Shown here: one piece after another, positions 8,061 through 16,483 of the stretch
Numbering within the stretch: the stretch's first letter is position 1
Layout of the letters: every line of letters starts with the position of its first letter
NCBI GenBank assembly: GCA_025054635.1
Contig: JANWZM010000053.1
Location: forward strand, 1 to 35,210
Length of the DNA stretch: 35,210 nt
Reading direction: 5' to 3'
Source of the DNA: Thermoflexales bacterium
GTDB taxonomy: Bacteria > Chloroflexota > Anaerolineae > J036 > Brachytrichaceae
The notes under the pieces: model-generated
Databases searched by the model: none
The model's input: only the letters and a program-made list of their open reading frames with translations
Told to the model about the DNA's origin: nothing
Program-made: the position numbers and the translations under genes

Positions 8061-11000
8061 CTAATGCCCAGTCTCTTCAACCTTCGCGCCTTGTGTGAGA
8101 TTCGCTGCCATGCTGCCTGCCAGCAACATGAACGGGTACGCCAATTCGATCAGGAAGAACGAATGGTCAACAAGCCCGTGCCCGAGCATTGCAGCCAGCA
8201 TCCCCGCCGCGCCCAGAGCCAGCGCGCGATCCCGCAACAGCGTTCGGCGCACCAAGCGGATGTAGCCCAAGATAAGCCCGATTCCAACGAGCACACCGCC
8301 TATCCCCAAGCGCGTCGCGAAGTCCAATCCGATGTTGTGAGGGTGCGAAAGGTTTGGCTCTTGCCACGCCGCTGGCAGGATGTAAAAGCTGCGATAGGCA
8401 TACAGGAAGTTGTCTAGCCCGACACCAAGCCAGAAGTGGTCGCGCCACATGGTTAGTGCGCTTTGCCACAGGTTCAGCCGAAAGAAGCCCGTGCCGCTTG
8501 ACCAGTCGAAGGCAGCAGCGAGACGCGCGAACCGTGTGCCTTCCAACAGCGGCGCAGCGGCGCCACTGAAGAGCACACCCAAGCTCACGAGTGCCCCCAC
8601 CCCAAGGGCAATGCCCAGCCAGCGCCAGCGCCCACCAGCGAGCACGAGGATGGTCACCAGCGCAGCGGGGACGCCAAGCAAAATCGCCCCGCGCGATTGG
8701 CTGAGCAGCAGCGCAGCCGCCACGGGCACAAGCCCTGCTGCATAGAGCAAGTGCCGACTGCTCAACCTGCCGGCGCTAGCGAGCGCACCCCCCAACATGA
8801 CGGCTAGGGCGCGCTCCAGATAAAGTGCGTCGTTATTGGGCGAGCCAAACACACTCTTGATGCGCGGCAACCCGAACTCAGCCGCGATGGTCTCGCCGCG
8901 CATATAGTTCAGCAGCCCGATCGCCGCCACAACGACAGCCCCCAGCACAAACCCATCCACCACGCTCCAGGTCGCCAACTGTGCCCGCGATGGTGACACG
9001 TAGGGCAGTGTGCGCAAGATCAAGTACGCCAGCCCAGGTCCGAGAATCACCAGCCGAAACTCGCGGAACGCCTCGGTGCGAAAGTCCGCCTGCAGCGCGG
9101 ACAGCAGTGCCACGCCCAAAAGCCCGAGCACAGCCGCGTCCAATAGGGTTACCCTAACTGCACGTAGGGAGGCGACGCCTGCGCGACGATGCCTGAGCAG
9201 AAAGCCCGCGACTCGAATCGCCCAACCCACAGTGCACATCAGCGCCAGCAGCTCGACCATCGCAAACGACCGCTCAAACAACCGCTGAGGCTGCAAGTAA
9301 AACGGTACGAAGAATGCCAGCAGCATCAAGCCGACCTCGAGGCGCAGGACGACGAGCACAGCGAGCAGGGACAGCGCGGCTAGGGTCACAACGAAAGCAG
9401 GCGACCAGAAGCCAACCGCCGAGACAAGCGCGGGCAGGACAACGCCTGAACTTAACCCGAGCGCGCGATATGCCGTCGCTGCTTCTAACGCCCAGGTCAA
9501 GGCTGACCCGAGCCAAACTACCAGCCCGAGCCCAAACGCCTGGGCGCGGACAAGGGGCGGCGGCGCTTGCGCGAGTGTTGTTCTGAGCGCGTCGAGTGCT
9601 TGTCGCCACTGTGCGCGCGGCGCGCTCCACGTGACAATCCCTAGCCCAATGATGCCGAGCAGCGCGGCAAGTGCATAGAGTGTCCCCCAGGGAGGGCGGT
9701 CGTCGAGCGATAGAGACGACCAGCCGATTAGTGCCCACTGATTCCAGCCGCGATCCACAGTAACCACAGCCGTGTGCGCGCCGTCGCCCAGTCCCTCGGC
9801 AACGGGGATGGTCTCGATGACAGGGTACAGCCCGGGCGAGGTCATGATCAAGTAAGCGCCGCGCGGCTCACGAGGGAGCAGATTGGCAGGCTTGCCATCA
9901 ATCTCGACAAATGTGTAGGCGCGATAGTTGCCTCGCCGCACAATCAACGCCAGCGCGTCACCGTGAAACCGAAACACCACCCGCGCGTCAGAGCGATCAG
10001 GGATGTCTGCGCCAAGCTGGTCGAAGCGCCATCCCGGGCTGAATGTTGCCTGAGGATTCGGCGCACGACAGTCTGGCTCGGCTGCCAGGACCTCTGGCAT
10101 GGCAGTCATGACGTTCTCCAGGTTGAGCGTTCGGTACACGCTCTGCGGCGAGGCGCAGTTAGCGAAGAGCTGGGCACGTGGAGCGCGGGCTGCCTCCGCG
10201 AGCGCTGCCTCCAGACCAGCCATCACGGGGCGCGGGCGACCCTCTGGGTCGAGCAGGGCAAACCCCCACTGGGCATCGCGCAGCGGGTCAACTGCGCGCG
10301 GCGCAGGCTGGAGCACGTGCACGAACATCGCGCCCATCCAGTGCCACTCGCGAGCAGCGCGGCGGACAGCGCGGTGCAGATACTCAGCTTGCTCCGCTTC
10401 GCTGACCTGACCCCAAATCGAAGGTTCGCCCCCCCAGCCAGGCGGCAGAGCATTCCAGCCAAACTGAGTTGCCCAGATCGCCTTGTGTCCTTCGTTGTGC
10501 GCGACCATCATTTCGCGCATCAGGATCACATGCGCGAAGTTCAGCAGCCCAGCATCCACGCGGCGGTCTTCGGGAGGGAGGCTGAAGCCGTAGGGCTTAG
10601 CTGCGACGATGTCGAAGGCTTGATGACCGCCGAGCTGATACAACTTGAGCAGATAAGTCTGTGGCGCAAGATTGACGTTGCTTTGTTCAACTGTGGGCGC
10701 CAGCGCAGCTAGCACGATGCGTGCCTGCGGGTTGACTTGGTGGATTGCTGTGCGCGCAGCGCGCAGCAACTGCAAGTAGTACGTGGGGTTGACCAGCCCA
10801 TCTCCCCACGCCGCGCTGAGGTTTGGCTCGTCCCAGATTTGGTAGGCTAGGATAGCGCCTGTTGCGTCGTAGCGGCGTGCGAACGCGCCGGCGAAGCGGG
10901 CAAAGTCTCTGACCGAGTAGGGCGGCGCAGTTCGCGTCGCGGATGCGCGCGCGGAGGCTGTCGGCGTGCGCGCCCACTCCGGTGTGGTCCACAGCACAGC

Positions 11001-11357
11001 AAGAATACGGAAGTTGTGCCGCCGGGCAGCCTCAACGATGCGGTCGCTGACCGCCCAATCGAACTGACCTGGTTGAGGCTCAATTTCGTCCCAGCGGAAC
11101 TCTTGGCGCAAGTAAGCGACGCCGCGCGCAGCTAGGTCAGCCAATCGTGCTTCGAGCGTCTGCGGGTCATATTGCTCGAGGGCGACGTTGACCCCCAGAT
11201 ACAACGATTCCGCGCCAAAGACAGGTTGGGGAAAGCCGTCAGGGCGACCGCGCGCCTCTGTGCGCTCGGCTGAGCGCACAGCAAGCCCGCCTGCGGCTGA
11301 AAGCGCTAGGCATAGCGCTCCAAGCACGCATAGCCAGCGATAAAGCACAGGACTCAC
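8061..11357 (-). CDS. Fusion: glycoside-hydrolase-like barrel, beta-sandwich and O-antigen ligase (Wzy_C) membrane domain
   Basis: One 1098-residue frame joins three parts. Residues about 8-27 form a signal/anchor. Residues about 50-390 read as a TIM-barrel glycosidase of the GH5/GH39 type, with 'EFRWDEIEPQPGQFDW', the acid/base region 'YQIWDEPNL' (E177) and the strand-7 motif 'IWATQFGWN' where the nucleophile Glu is replaced by Gln (Q298). Residues about 440-550 look like a carbohydrate-binding beta-sandwich. From about 558 on come many membrane spans, with an O-antigen ligase/polymerase loop 'FFRLNLWQSALTMWRDHFWLGVGLDNF' and 'LSHPHNIGLDFATRLGIGG'. The protein may bind and then transfer or polymerise a surface glycan at the outer face of the membrane. 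The GTG start has no clear ribosome site. The domain boundaries are approximate and the barrel may be inactive. Confidence 0.82.
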   Translation of the reverse strand: MSPVLYRWLCVLGALCLALSAAGGLAVRSAERTEARGRPDGFPQPVFGAESLYLGVNVALEQYDPQTLEARLADLAARGVAYLRQEFRWDEIEPQPGQFDWAVSDRIVEAARRHNFRILAVLWTTPEWARTPTASARASATRTAPPYSVRDFARFAGAFARRYDATGAILAYQIWDEPNLSAAWGDGLVNPTYYLQLLRAARTAIHQVNPQARIVLAALAPTVEQSNVNLAPQTYLLKLYQLGGHQAFDIVAAKPYGFSLPPEDRRVDAGLLNFAHVILMREMMVAHNEGHKAIWATQFGWNALPPGWGGEPSIWGQVSEAEQAEYLHRAVRRAAREWHWMGAMFVHVLQPAPRAVDPLRDAQWGFALLDPEGRPRPVMAGLEAALAEAARAPRAQLFANCASPQSVYRTLNLENVMTAMPEVLAAEPDCRAPNPQATFSPGWRFDQLGADIPDRSDARVVFRFHGDALALIVRRGNYRAYTFVEIDGKPANLLPREPRGAYLIMTSPGLYPVIETIPVAEGLGDGAHTAVVTVDRGWNQWALIGWSSLSLDDRPPWGTLYALAALLGIIGLGIVTWSAPRAQWRQALDALRTTLAQAPPPLVRAQAFGLGLVVWLGSALTWALEAATAYRALGLSSGVVLPALVSAVGFWSPAFVVTLAALSLLAVLVVLRLEVGLMLLAFFVPFYLQPQRLFERSFAMVELLALMCTVGWAIRVAGFLLRHRRAGVASLRAVRVTLLDAAVLGLLGVALLSALQADFRTEAFREFRLVILGPGLAYLILRTLPYVSPSRAQLATWSVVDGFVLGAVVVAAIGLLNYMRGETIAAEFGLPRIKSVFGSPNNDALYLERALAVMLGGALASAGRLSSRHLLYAAGLVPVAAALLLSQSRGAILLGVPAALVTILVLAGGRWRWLGIALGVGALVSLGVLFSGAAAPLLEGTRFARLAAAFDWSSGTGFFRLNLWQSALTMWRDHFWLGVGLDNFLYAYRSFYILPAAWQEPNLSHPHNIGLDFATRLGIGGVLVGIGLILGYIRLVRRTLLRDRALALGAAGMLAAMLGHGLVDHSFFLIELAYPFMLLAGSMAANLTQGAKVEETGH

Positions 11358-11454
11358 ACGGCGGTCACGAACGTTGTTCTACGGTGTGGAGAAGCGCCCA
11401 GATCCAGATGTGTAGCGCGTGGTGCGCCGATCTGCCCTCCACCCCCAGACCTAT

Positions 11455-11487
11455 CCTCGGCTGCGACTCCCTTTAGCACAGCCGAGG
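11455..11487 (-). terminator. Stem-loop just after the HEAT-repeat gene
   Basis: CCTCGGCTG (11455-11463) and CAGCCGAGG (11479-11487) form a perfect 9-bp inverted repeat with a 15-nt loop, beginning 2 nt after the stop codon of the rseP-HEAT operon. No T-tract follows, so it is a terminator-like or mRNA-stabilising hairpin rather than a textbook intrinsic terminator. Confidence 0.5.
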
Positions 11488-11489
11488 CG

Positions 11490-12491
11490 TTAGTCTTCAT
11501 CAGGCGGTCGAACGATGCGGTTTGGCTTGAGATCTGCTTCGTCGAACAGCGCCAAGGGGAAGTCCATCTGACCGTGCCAGAACTCCCAGACCTCAATCGC
11601 CTCTTTAGCAGCATCCGCGAATGCTTCGTCTTCGGACTGTGCTGCGCGCTCCAGCGCGTCGCGCGCGGCTTGTGTGCCGACCAAAGCTAGCCCTTCCAGT
11701 GCAGCGAAGCGAACGGTCTCGCTCGGGTCGTCGAGGAGCTTGATCAAGTCTGGGGTTGCTTCCTCGTCTTCCAGCTCGCCGCAGGCGATGGCGGCTGCGC
11801 CGCGCACGAGCGGAGAGATGCTGTGCAGCTCAGCGCGGACGAAAGGTTGATAGGCGCTGTTCGCGCTCCGCCCCATGGCGACAACTGCGCTCAGCCGCAA
11901 CAAATCGTCGTCGGCGTGATAGGCGCTGCGGATGAGCCAGTCCACTTCTTCAGTGTTGACGTAGGCGATTGCCTCCAGGGCGCGGCGGTAAACAGGCGAA
12001 GTCTGCGCCTCACGTTGCAACGCAGCGCGCAAGGCGCGATACACCTTGTCGCGCTTGGCTTTGGGGAGCAGCTCGATCTCGCCTTGAGACATCAGCGGGG
12101 CGAGTGCCTGAGCTGCGGCTGCGCGCACAGCCTCTGAGGTGTCTTGCTCCAAACGCGCGATGAGCGGCTCCACGAATTGCGCGTCCACCTCGCCGACAAG
12201 CCCCTCGGTTGCTGCGAGGCGAACGCGGGGGTCAGCGTCATGCAAGCCGTGTAGGAAGATGGGGGTAAAGTCCTTTTCAATTTCTTCCTCTGCCGTGTCG
12301 CGGAATTGCTCCATCAGCGCTGCGCGCCGATCAGCGCTCAAGGCGTCCCAACTGCGCTTCCACTGGGAAAGCTGCACTTCGCTCATTGTAGCGATGGTGA
12401 AGATCGCTGCTGGAGGTAATGCCTCTTGCCCCTGCATCAGCGTCGCGATCTCGTTAAGGGAGAGGGTGCGAGGGATACGTGACTTTGGCAT
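11490..12491 (-). CDS. HEAT-repeat protein
   Basis: The 333-residue protein is a solenoid of repeated helical pairs, seen as 'PIFLHGLHDADPRVRLAATEGL', 'PLIARLEQDTSEAVRAAAAQAL', 'DLLRLSAVVAMGRS', 'PLVRGAAAIACGELEDEEATPDLIKLLDDPSETVRFAALEGLALVG' and 'AARDALERAAQSEDEAFADAAKEAI'. The D-P-x-V-R and A-A-x-A-L positions are the HEAT signature. The N-terminal 60 residues are not repeat-like. The acidic surface suggests protein binding rather than nucleic acid binding. It lacks a signal peptide, so it should be cytosolic. It begins 7 nt after the rseP stop, so the two form an operon; it could be an adaptor for the protease or simply a neighbour. No enzymatic motif is present. Confidence 0.85.
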   Translation of the reverse strand: MPKSRIPRTLSLNEIATLMQGQEALPPAAIFTIATMSEVQLSQWKRSWDALSADRRAALMEQFRDTAEEEIEKDFTPIFLHGLHDADPRVRLAATEGLVGEVDAQFVEPLIARLEQDTSEAVRAAAAQALAPLMSQGEIELLPKAKRDKVYRALRAALQREAQTSPVYRRALEAIAYVNTEEVDWLIRSAYHADDDLLRLSAVVAMGRSANSAYQPFVRAELHSISPLVRGAAAIACGELEDEEATPDLIKLLDDPSETVRFAALEGLALVGTQAARDALERAAQSEDEAFADAAKEAIEVWEFWHGQMDFPLALFDEADLKPNRIVRPPDED

Positions 12492-12498
12492 GGCTCAT

Positions 12499-13641
12499 TC
12501 ACCGCAAGGTGACTGGTGCACTGATGTCCAGGATCACCACTACAAAGGATAGCGCAAGCAGGACAGCCATTCCCACTGCGTGGACCCATTGCTCGCGTTG
12601 AGGGTCAATCCTGCGCCCGCGCAGCGACTCGATCACGATGAACAGAATCCGTCCACCGTCCAGAGCGGGAATGGGGAGCAAGTTGGTCAACCCCAGCACG
12701 ATGCTGATAAAGCCAGCAAAGCGCACAAACGGGAACAGCCCTTGTGTATCGCGCTCCTCAATCAGGGATACACCAATGGTGGTGATCCCGATCGGCCCGA
12801 CGGGGCGCGCTTGCTCGAGCGGGACACGTTGCTCGATCAGCTCGAAGGGCAAGCGCACTAGTCCGATGAAGATGGCAGCGACGTCTTGAGCTGCGCGCCC
12901 AGCAGCTTGGTCGAGGGTATGAGCAACGCGCTCTGACCTGAGCACTCGCAGCCCAATCGAAATACCCAGCGGCGCTGTGCGGTCAGGGTTTGCAGGCATC
13001 GTGCCGCGCAGCACAACGCGCTGCAGCTCAGCGCCGTCGGCGACAGGGCGCAACACCTCTAGTTCGAGGGTCTGCCCAGCCGCGCGCAGCACAGCGCTGC
13101 GCAGGGCACTTGCGTCCGGCAAAGCAGAGTTACCGGCTGGGACGCGCTGAGTGAGGTCAACGCCGTTGACGCTGACGATCTCGTCGCCAGGCTGCAGCCC
13201 AATCCGTGCCGCAACGCTATCAGCGCTGACCGTCACAACGCGGAAGCGGACCTCGCTCGGCGCTGTGGCAAACAGCAGGTACGCCAGCACCAAGATCAAA
13301 AATCCGCTGGCGAAGTTCATCAATGAGCCACTAGCAAGGATCAGCAAGCGCCAGCGCTTCGGCTGTGCAGCAAAGCTGCGCGGATCGCTGGGGTCTTCCT
13401 CGCCAGTCATGCGCACGAACGCGCCGAGCGGCAGCCAGTTCAGGGTGTATTCCGTTTCGCCGCGCTTGAACAAGCGCACTAAGCGTGGGGGAAAACCCAT
13501 CCCAAACTCTTCTACTCGCACCCCAGCGCGCTTTGCGGCGATGAAATGACCAAGCTCGTGGACGAACATCAGCGGTCCTAGCAGGATGATGAAAACGGGC
13601 AAGCCCACTAGAAGCGCGTTCAGAATTTCCATTGGACTCAC
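12499..13641 (-). CDS. rseP: Site-2 intramembrane zinc metalloprotease RseP (M50)
   Basis: The 380-residue protein has the M50B plan: zinc motif HELGH at 28-32 within the first membrane span, 'EFGMGFPPRL' and 'YTLNWLPLGAFVRMTGE' typical of RseP, one PDZ domain ('AARIGLQPGDEIVSVNGVDL', about residues 130-205), and the second metal motif 'NLLPIPALDGGRILF' (D328). About four membrane spans are expected. It cuts transmembrane substrates such as anti-sigma factors or remnant signal peptides. The start is either GTG 13641 or ATG 13632 (MEILNALL). Its usual partners (dxr, cdsA, uppS) are absent; instead a HEAT-repeat gene follows 7 nt later. All catalytic residues are present. Confidence 0.93.
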   Translation of the reverse strand: MSPMEILNALLVGLPVFIILLGPLMFVHELGHFIAAKRAGVRVEEFGMGFPPRLVRLFKRGETEYTLNWLPLGAFVRMTGEEDPSDPRSFAAQPKRWRLLILASGSLMNFASGFLILVLAYLLFATAPSEVRFRVVTVSADSVAARIGLQPGDEIVSVNGVDLTQRVPAGNSALPDASALRSAVLRAAGQTLELEVLRPVADGAELQRVVLRGTMPANPDRTAPLGISIGLRVLRSERVAHTLDQAAGRAAQDVAAIFIGLVRLPFELIEQRVPLEQARPVGPIGITTIGVSLIEERDTQGLFPFVRFAGFISIVLGLTNLLPIPALDGGRILFIVIESLRGRRIDPQREQWVHAVGMAVLLALSFVVVILDISAPVTLR

Positions 13642-14354
13642 ACTTTAATCCAAGTGCGCTTGAAACACATCAACTTGGTCTAGTCTAAGCAGAGCTTGTG
13701 CACCCATGACTGAACGCAAAGGTTGCTGCCTGTGCACACTTGAGAACCGATACCCAACCTCTCGCAACCTACACGATGGCTTGCGGCAAGGTTTACGCGC
13801 TGGAATTTCAAGGTTCTGCGCACCGCAAGCCTGCACCATGAGCAAGAGGTCGTCGCTGCGCGCTGCGCGCAAGCGCCTCGATTCGTGGACGTTGAGGCAG
13901 TTGGCGCTGCGGTTGTCGAATCAGCGGAGGCCATACGACTGTGTGCAGGGTGGTATGTCTGCGACGAGGGAGCGTGTGGGCGGACGAATAGGGCGGATAC
14001 AGCAGCACGTGGCAGGGATCGAGCGCGCGTTGTGGCTGCCGCTAGTGCACCCCGGGTAGGCTCGGAGCTTCTCTGGGAAGAGCGCAATCTTGTCCGAACT
14101 TGCCTAGTAGCGAAGGGACAGCAACGAGATCGCTGATCAGTTTCACCTGACAGAGGGCATTGCGCAGAGTCACACCCCCAACTTGCCAAGCTGCATGTGA
14201 AGAATCGCATTCTGGCAGCGAACATCGCCCGAGTGCGAGGCTTGGTCACACTGATTTGCACCTGTTCAAGGACTGCGCACAGGGGAAATCCACCCTGGTG
14301 CGGCGCGATGAGCGCAATACTTTGCTGCAGACCTGCAATGAAATGGGTAAGGAC
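13642..14354 (-). other. 713-bp stretch without a convincing gene
   Basis: Several frames are open but their products are Ser/Arg/Cys-rich and lack recognisable motifs. The least unlikely is the plus frame 13744-14136, open for about 130 codons with residues such as 'RFVDVEAVGAAVVESAEAIRLCAGWYVCDEG', but it has no ATG start or ribosome site. I found no tRNA, RNase P or tmRNA signature. The segment should contain the rseP promoter at its left end; a weak TTGATG-17-GATTAA match lies right before the rseP start. It may be a decayed gene. Confidence 0.45.
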
Positions 14355-15260
14355 TCAACGGAGACGGTGGTTGCCCTTGCGGTTATTCAAGATCGCTCTC
14401 AGTTCTTCAATGGCGTATGCCGGGCTGCGCCGATGCAGCATAGCATGGCAGTTCGGGCAAACAGGGCGCAAGTCAGCGATGGGGTCAATTTCGTACGCCT
14501 CATCGATCTCAGACAGCGGGACGATGTGGTGTACGTGGATGTAGCCCTCGCCAATTGACCCATACACCTCCTCGAAGTTGAAGCCGCAGACAGCGCAGCT
14601 CAGACCGTAGTGCTGGATGCAAGCCTGGCGTGCTCTTGGGTTGCGCTCGTAGGCGTTGACTGTCACTCGCTTCCTCGCGCCTTCATAGTAGGTTTCGGTT
14701 ACCTCCTCCGGGAAGGGAGTCGGGGTGTAAACCGGACGCCCTACAAACTCTGCCCACTCTCTCTCGAGTTGCTCAGCAATCTCATTTGGAATCATCCTTC
14801 CCGAAGCCTGCACGTCCCAGTGCATCCTTGCGTAGATGCCGTGGTCGAGCCGCGATCGGGGGAAGATACGCTTAGCCGGGTTGAGGATGACATCAAACTC
14901 GACGTCTACGTACAGGGCTTTCCTGCCCTCGGCTCGTGCCCGCAGATCCCAGTGAGGCTTTTGGCGAACCTTGCTGGTTGCCCAGCCAGAAGCAATGATG
15001 CCGCGCGGCTCTGCCCCCTGCTTGAGCAGGAACACGCGATCGCCAGGCACAATCCTCTTCGTGACGCCGCAGCTCCAGTCGTCCTTGTAGTATCCATGCT
15101 TCTCAATCTCCTGGATGCAGTCCTCAATACTCTGCCAGTCGTGGCCGTAGCGTGTGGGATTCCATAAGTAGATAGGTCGCCATGCGGCTATGGTAGCAGC
15201 GACGGGCAAGGCGTCCAAGTGTGTCGCTCCAGGACAGAAGGCTGCGCTGAGCGTAGTCAC
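14355..15260 (-). CDS. EVE/PUA-like plus HNH endonuclease, probable modification-dependent (type IV) restriction enzyme
   Basis: The N-terminal half (from about residue 29, 'PIYLWNPTRYGHDW') reads as an EVE/YTH-like base-flipping domain: 'GDRVFLLKQGAEPRGIIASGWA' is the typical central strand pair. The C-terminal half is an HNH nuclease with zinc pairs C222-x2-C225 and C268-x2-C271, catalytic 'HVHHIVPL' (H244/H245) and 'DLRPVCPNCHAMLHRR'. EVE-HNH proteins are known to cut DNA with modified cytosines, so defence against modified phage DNA is likely. The track start is GTG 15260; an in-frame TTG at 15218 has GGAG 8 nt upstream and would remove the unconserved first 14 residues. No methyltransferase is nearby, as expected for type IV. 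Substrate preference is unknown. Confidence 0.82.
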   Translation of the reverse strand: MTTLSAAFCPGATHLDALPVAATIAAWRPIYLWNPTRYGHDWQSIEDCIQEIEKHGYYKDDWSCGVTKRIVPGDRVFLLKQGAEPRGIIASGWATSKVRQKPHWDLRARAEGRKALYVDVEFDVILNPAKRIFPRSRLDHGIYARMHWDVQASGRMIPNEIAEQLEREWAEFVGRPVYTPTPFPEEVTETYYEGARKRVTVNAYERNPRARQACIQHYGLSCAVCGFNFEEVYGSIGEGYIHVHHIVPLSEIDEAYEIDPIADLRPVCPNCHAMLHRRSPAYAIEELRAILNNRKGNHRLR

Positions 15261-15390
15261 GCGCAGCGAGCTTCCCTGAGCCGGATGTGGCTGCAGGGCT
15301 GATTCGTTTCATGCCGCTGTTGAGGACTGATCTCTCCAAAGCTTCTGCGGTGATGGGTGGTGAAACGTCCTGAACAGCCATCGCATAGCC

Positions 15391-15419
15391 TCGACAACTT
15401 CGCACAAATCAGCTACAAT
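15391..15419 (+). promoter_or_regulatory. Strong sigma-70-type promoter of the S1-domain gene
   Basis: TCGACA at 15391-15396 and TACAAT at 15414-15419 are separated by 17 bp, each 5/6 to consensus. Transcription would start near 15426, leaving a leader of about 68 nt. AGGGAG at 15478-15483 precedes the GTG start by 10 nt. Confidence 0.65.
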
Positions 15420-15493
15420 TTTGGGGCTAACTTCTGGGGCTCGCATTCAGCCCGCGTCTTTAGTGTGAACTTGACACAGGGAGATTCCCCGCA

Positions 15494-16441
15494 GTGAGCG
15501 ACGAAACTCTCGCACTTCAGACATCCGAGGAGCCAACGACTGCATCAACGGAGCAGTCTGCGCCTGCGCCTCAGCCGCTGCGCATTGAGGACATCAAGCC
15601 GCGCATGGCGTTCACCGGGCGCGTCATCCGGGTGGAATTAGGTGGTGCTTTCATTGACATCGGCGGCTTAATTGGCTTTCTCCACATTTCGCAGATCGTG
15701 CCTCCAGACGACAAGCCTGTGCTTCGGGTGGCTGATGTGCTCAAAGAGAACGATACGCTCACAGTCTATGTCAGCCGAGTCTTTCCCAAGCGCAAGCGAA
15801 TTGACCTGACGATGCGCCGACCTGCTGCATATGGTTGGGACAATCTGCAGGTCGGCATGAAACTCCACAACGTCAAGGTTGTCTCTGTCGAGAGCTTCGG
15901 TGTCTTCGTCGACTTTGACGGCCCGAAGCACGCGCTGATCCCGTTCAACCTGATGCCCAAAGGTATGCGCCCAAAGGTCGACGATGTGATTGAGACAGCC
16001 TGGGTGGTCGAAGTGGATGAGCCAAAGCGGCGCATCGGTTTGACCATGGTCGAGCCACCTGCGCTGCCTTGGGAGCGCATCAAGAAGGGCGAGAAATACC
16101 CCGGCAAGGTTGTGCGCGTCGAGCGGAATGCAGCTTATGTGGACATCGGCGCAGAGCGGGAAGGCGTGGTGCGTGCTTCATCGCTGGGCGCGAGCTTCTT
16201 GGATATGCGCACGTTCGTCACTCAAGGTGAAGAGGTCACAGTCAAGGTGTTGCGTGCTGACCCTGGTAAGCGCATCCTTGAACTTGCGCTCGAAGGTGTC
16301 AACCCAAGTGACTTCGCGCTGTCGTCCGGCCCAGAAGAAGAGCTGAGCCCGTTTGCCGTAGCGCTGCAACGTGCCCAGCGTCTGAAGCGCGCTCAGGAAG
16401 CTGCGTCGAACGCAGCGCGCGCTGAGGAGAGCACCAGCTAA
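15494..16441 (+). CDS. Three-S1-domain RNA-binding protein (ribosomal protein S1-like)
   Basis: After a 30-residue Thr/Ser/Pro/Glu-rich head come three S1 OB-folds at about residues 37-108 ('FTGRVIRVELGGAFIDIGGLIGFLHISQI'), 118-187 ('KLHNVKVVSVESFGVFVDFDGPKHALIP') and 198-267 ('YPGKVVRVERNAAYVDIGAEREGVV'), followed by an Ala/Arg-rich basic tail. Such short S1 proteins are the bS1 equivalents of many Gram-positive and Chloroflexota-type bacteria and bind mRNA on the 30S subunit or act in RNA turnover. The GTG start is chosen because of the AGGGAG site. lysS follows within about 40 nt and is probably co-transcribed. Whether it is the true bS1 cannot be decided without a genome-wide view. Confidence 0.85.
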   Translation: MSDETLALQTSEEPTTASTEQSAPAPQPLRIEDIKPRMAFTGRVIRVELGGAFIDIGGLIGFLHISQIVPPDDKPVLRVADVLKENDTLTVYVSRVFPKRKRIDLTMRRPAAYGWDNLQVGMKLHNVKVVSVESFGVFVDFDGPKHALIPFNLMPKGMRPKVDDVIETAWVVEVDEPKRRIGLTMVEPPALPWERIKKGEKYPGKVVRVERNAAYVDIGAEREGVVRASSLGASFLDMRTFVTQGEEVTVKVLRADPGKRILELALEGVNPSDFALSSGPEEELSPFAVALQRAQRLKRAQEAASNAARAEESTS

Positions 16442-16483
16442 CACTTGCACCAGGCAACCTCAGCCTACCCTCTCGTTCCGCCT

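Noticed and set aside
9774-10712. 312-codon plus-strand ORF opposite the glycosidase-ligase gene
   Set aside because: Shadow of the strongly supported minus-strand gene; no motif or ribosome site.
13680-14261. 193-codon minus ORF in the gene-poor island
   Set aside because: Ser/Arg/Cys-rich composition typical of a chance frame; no motif or homologous pattern.
15124-15405. 93-codon minus ORF (MAVQDVSPPITAEALERSVLNS...)
   Set aside because: The upstream part looks mildly protein-like, but it overlaps the S1-gene promoter and the HNH gene in another frame, and no family is recognised; too weak to call.
15471-15476. TTGACA just before the S1 gene
   Set aside because: A perfect -35 hexamer, but any -10 17 bp away would fall inside the coding region; the TCGACA-17-TACAAT pair upstream is better.
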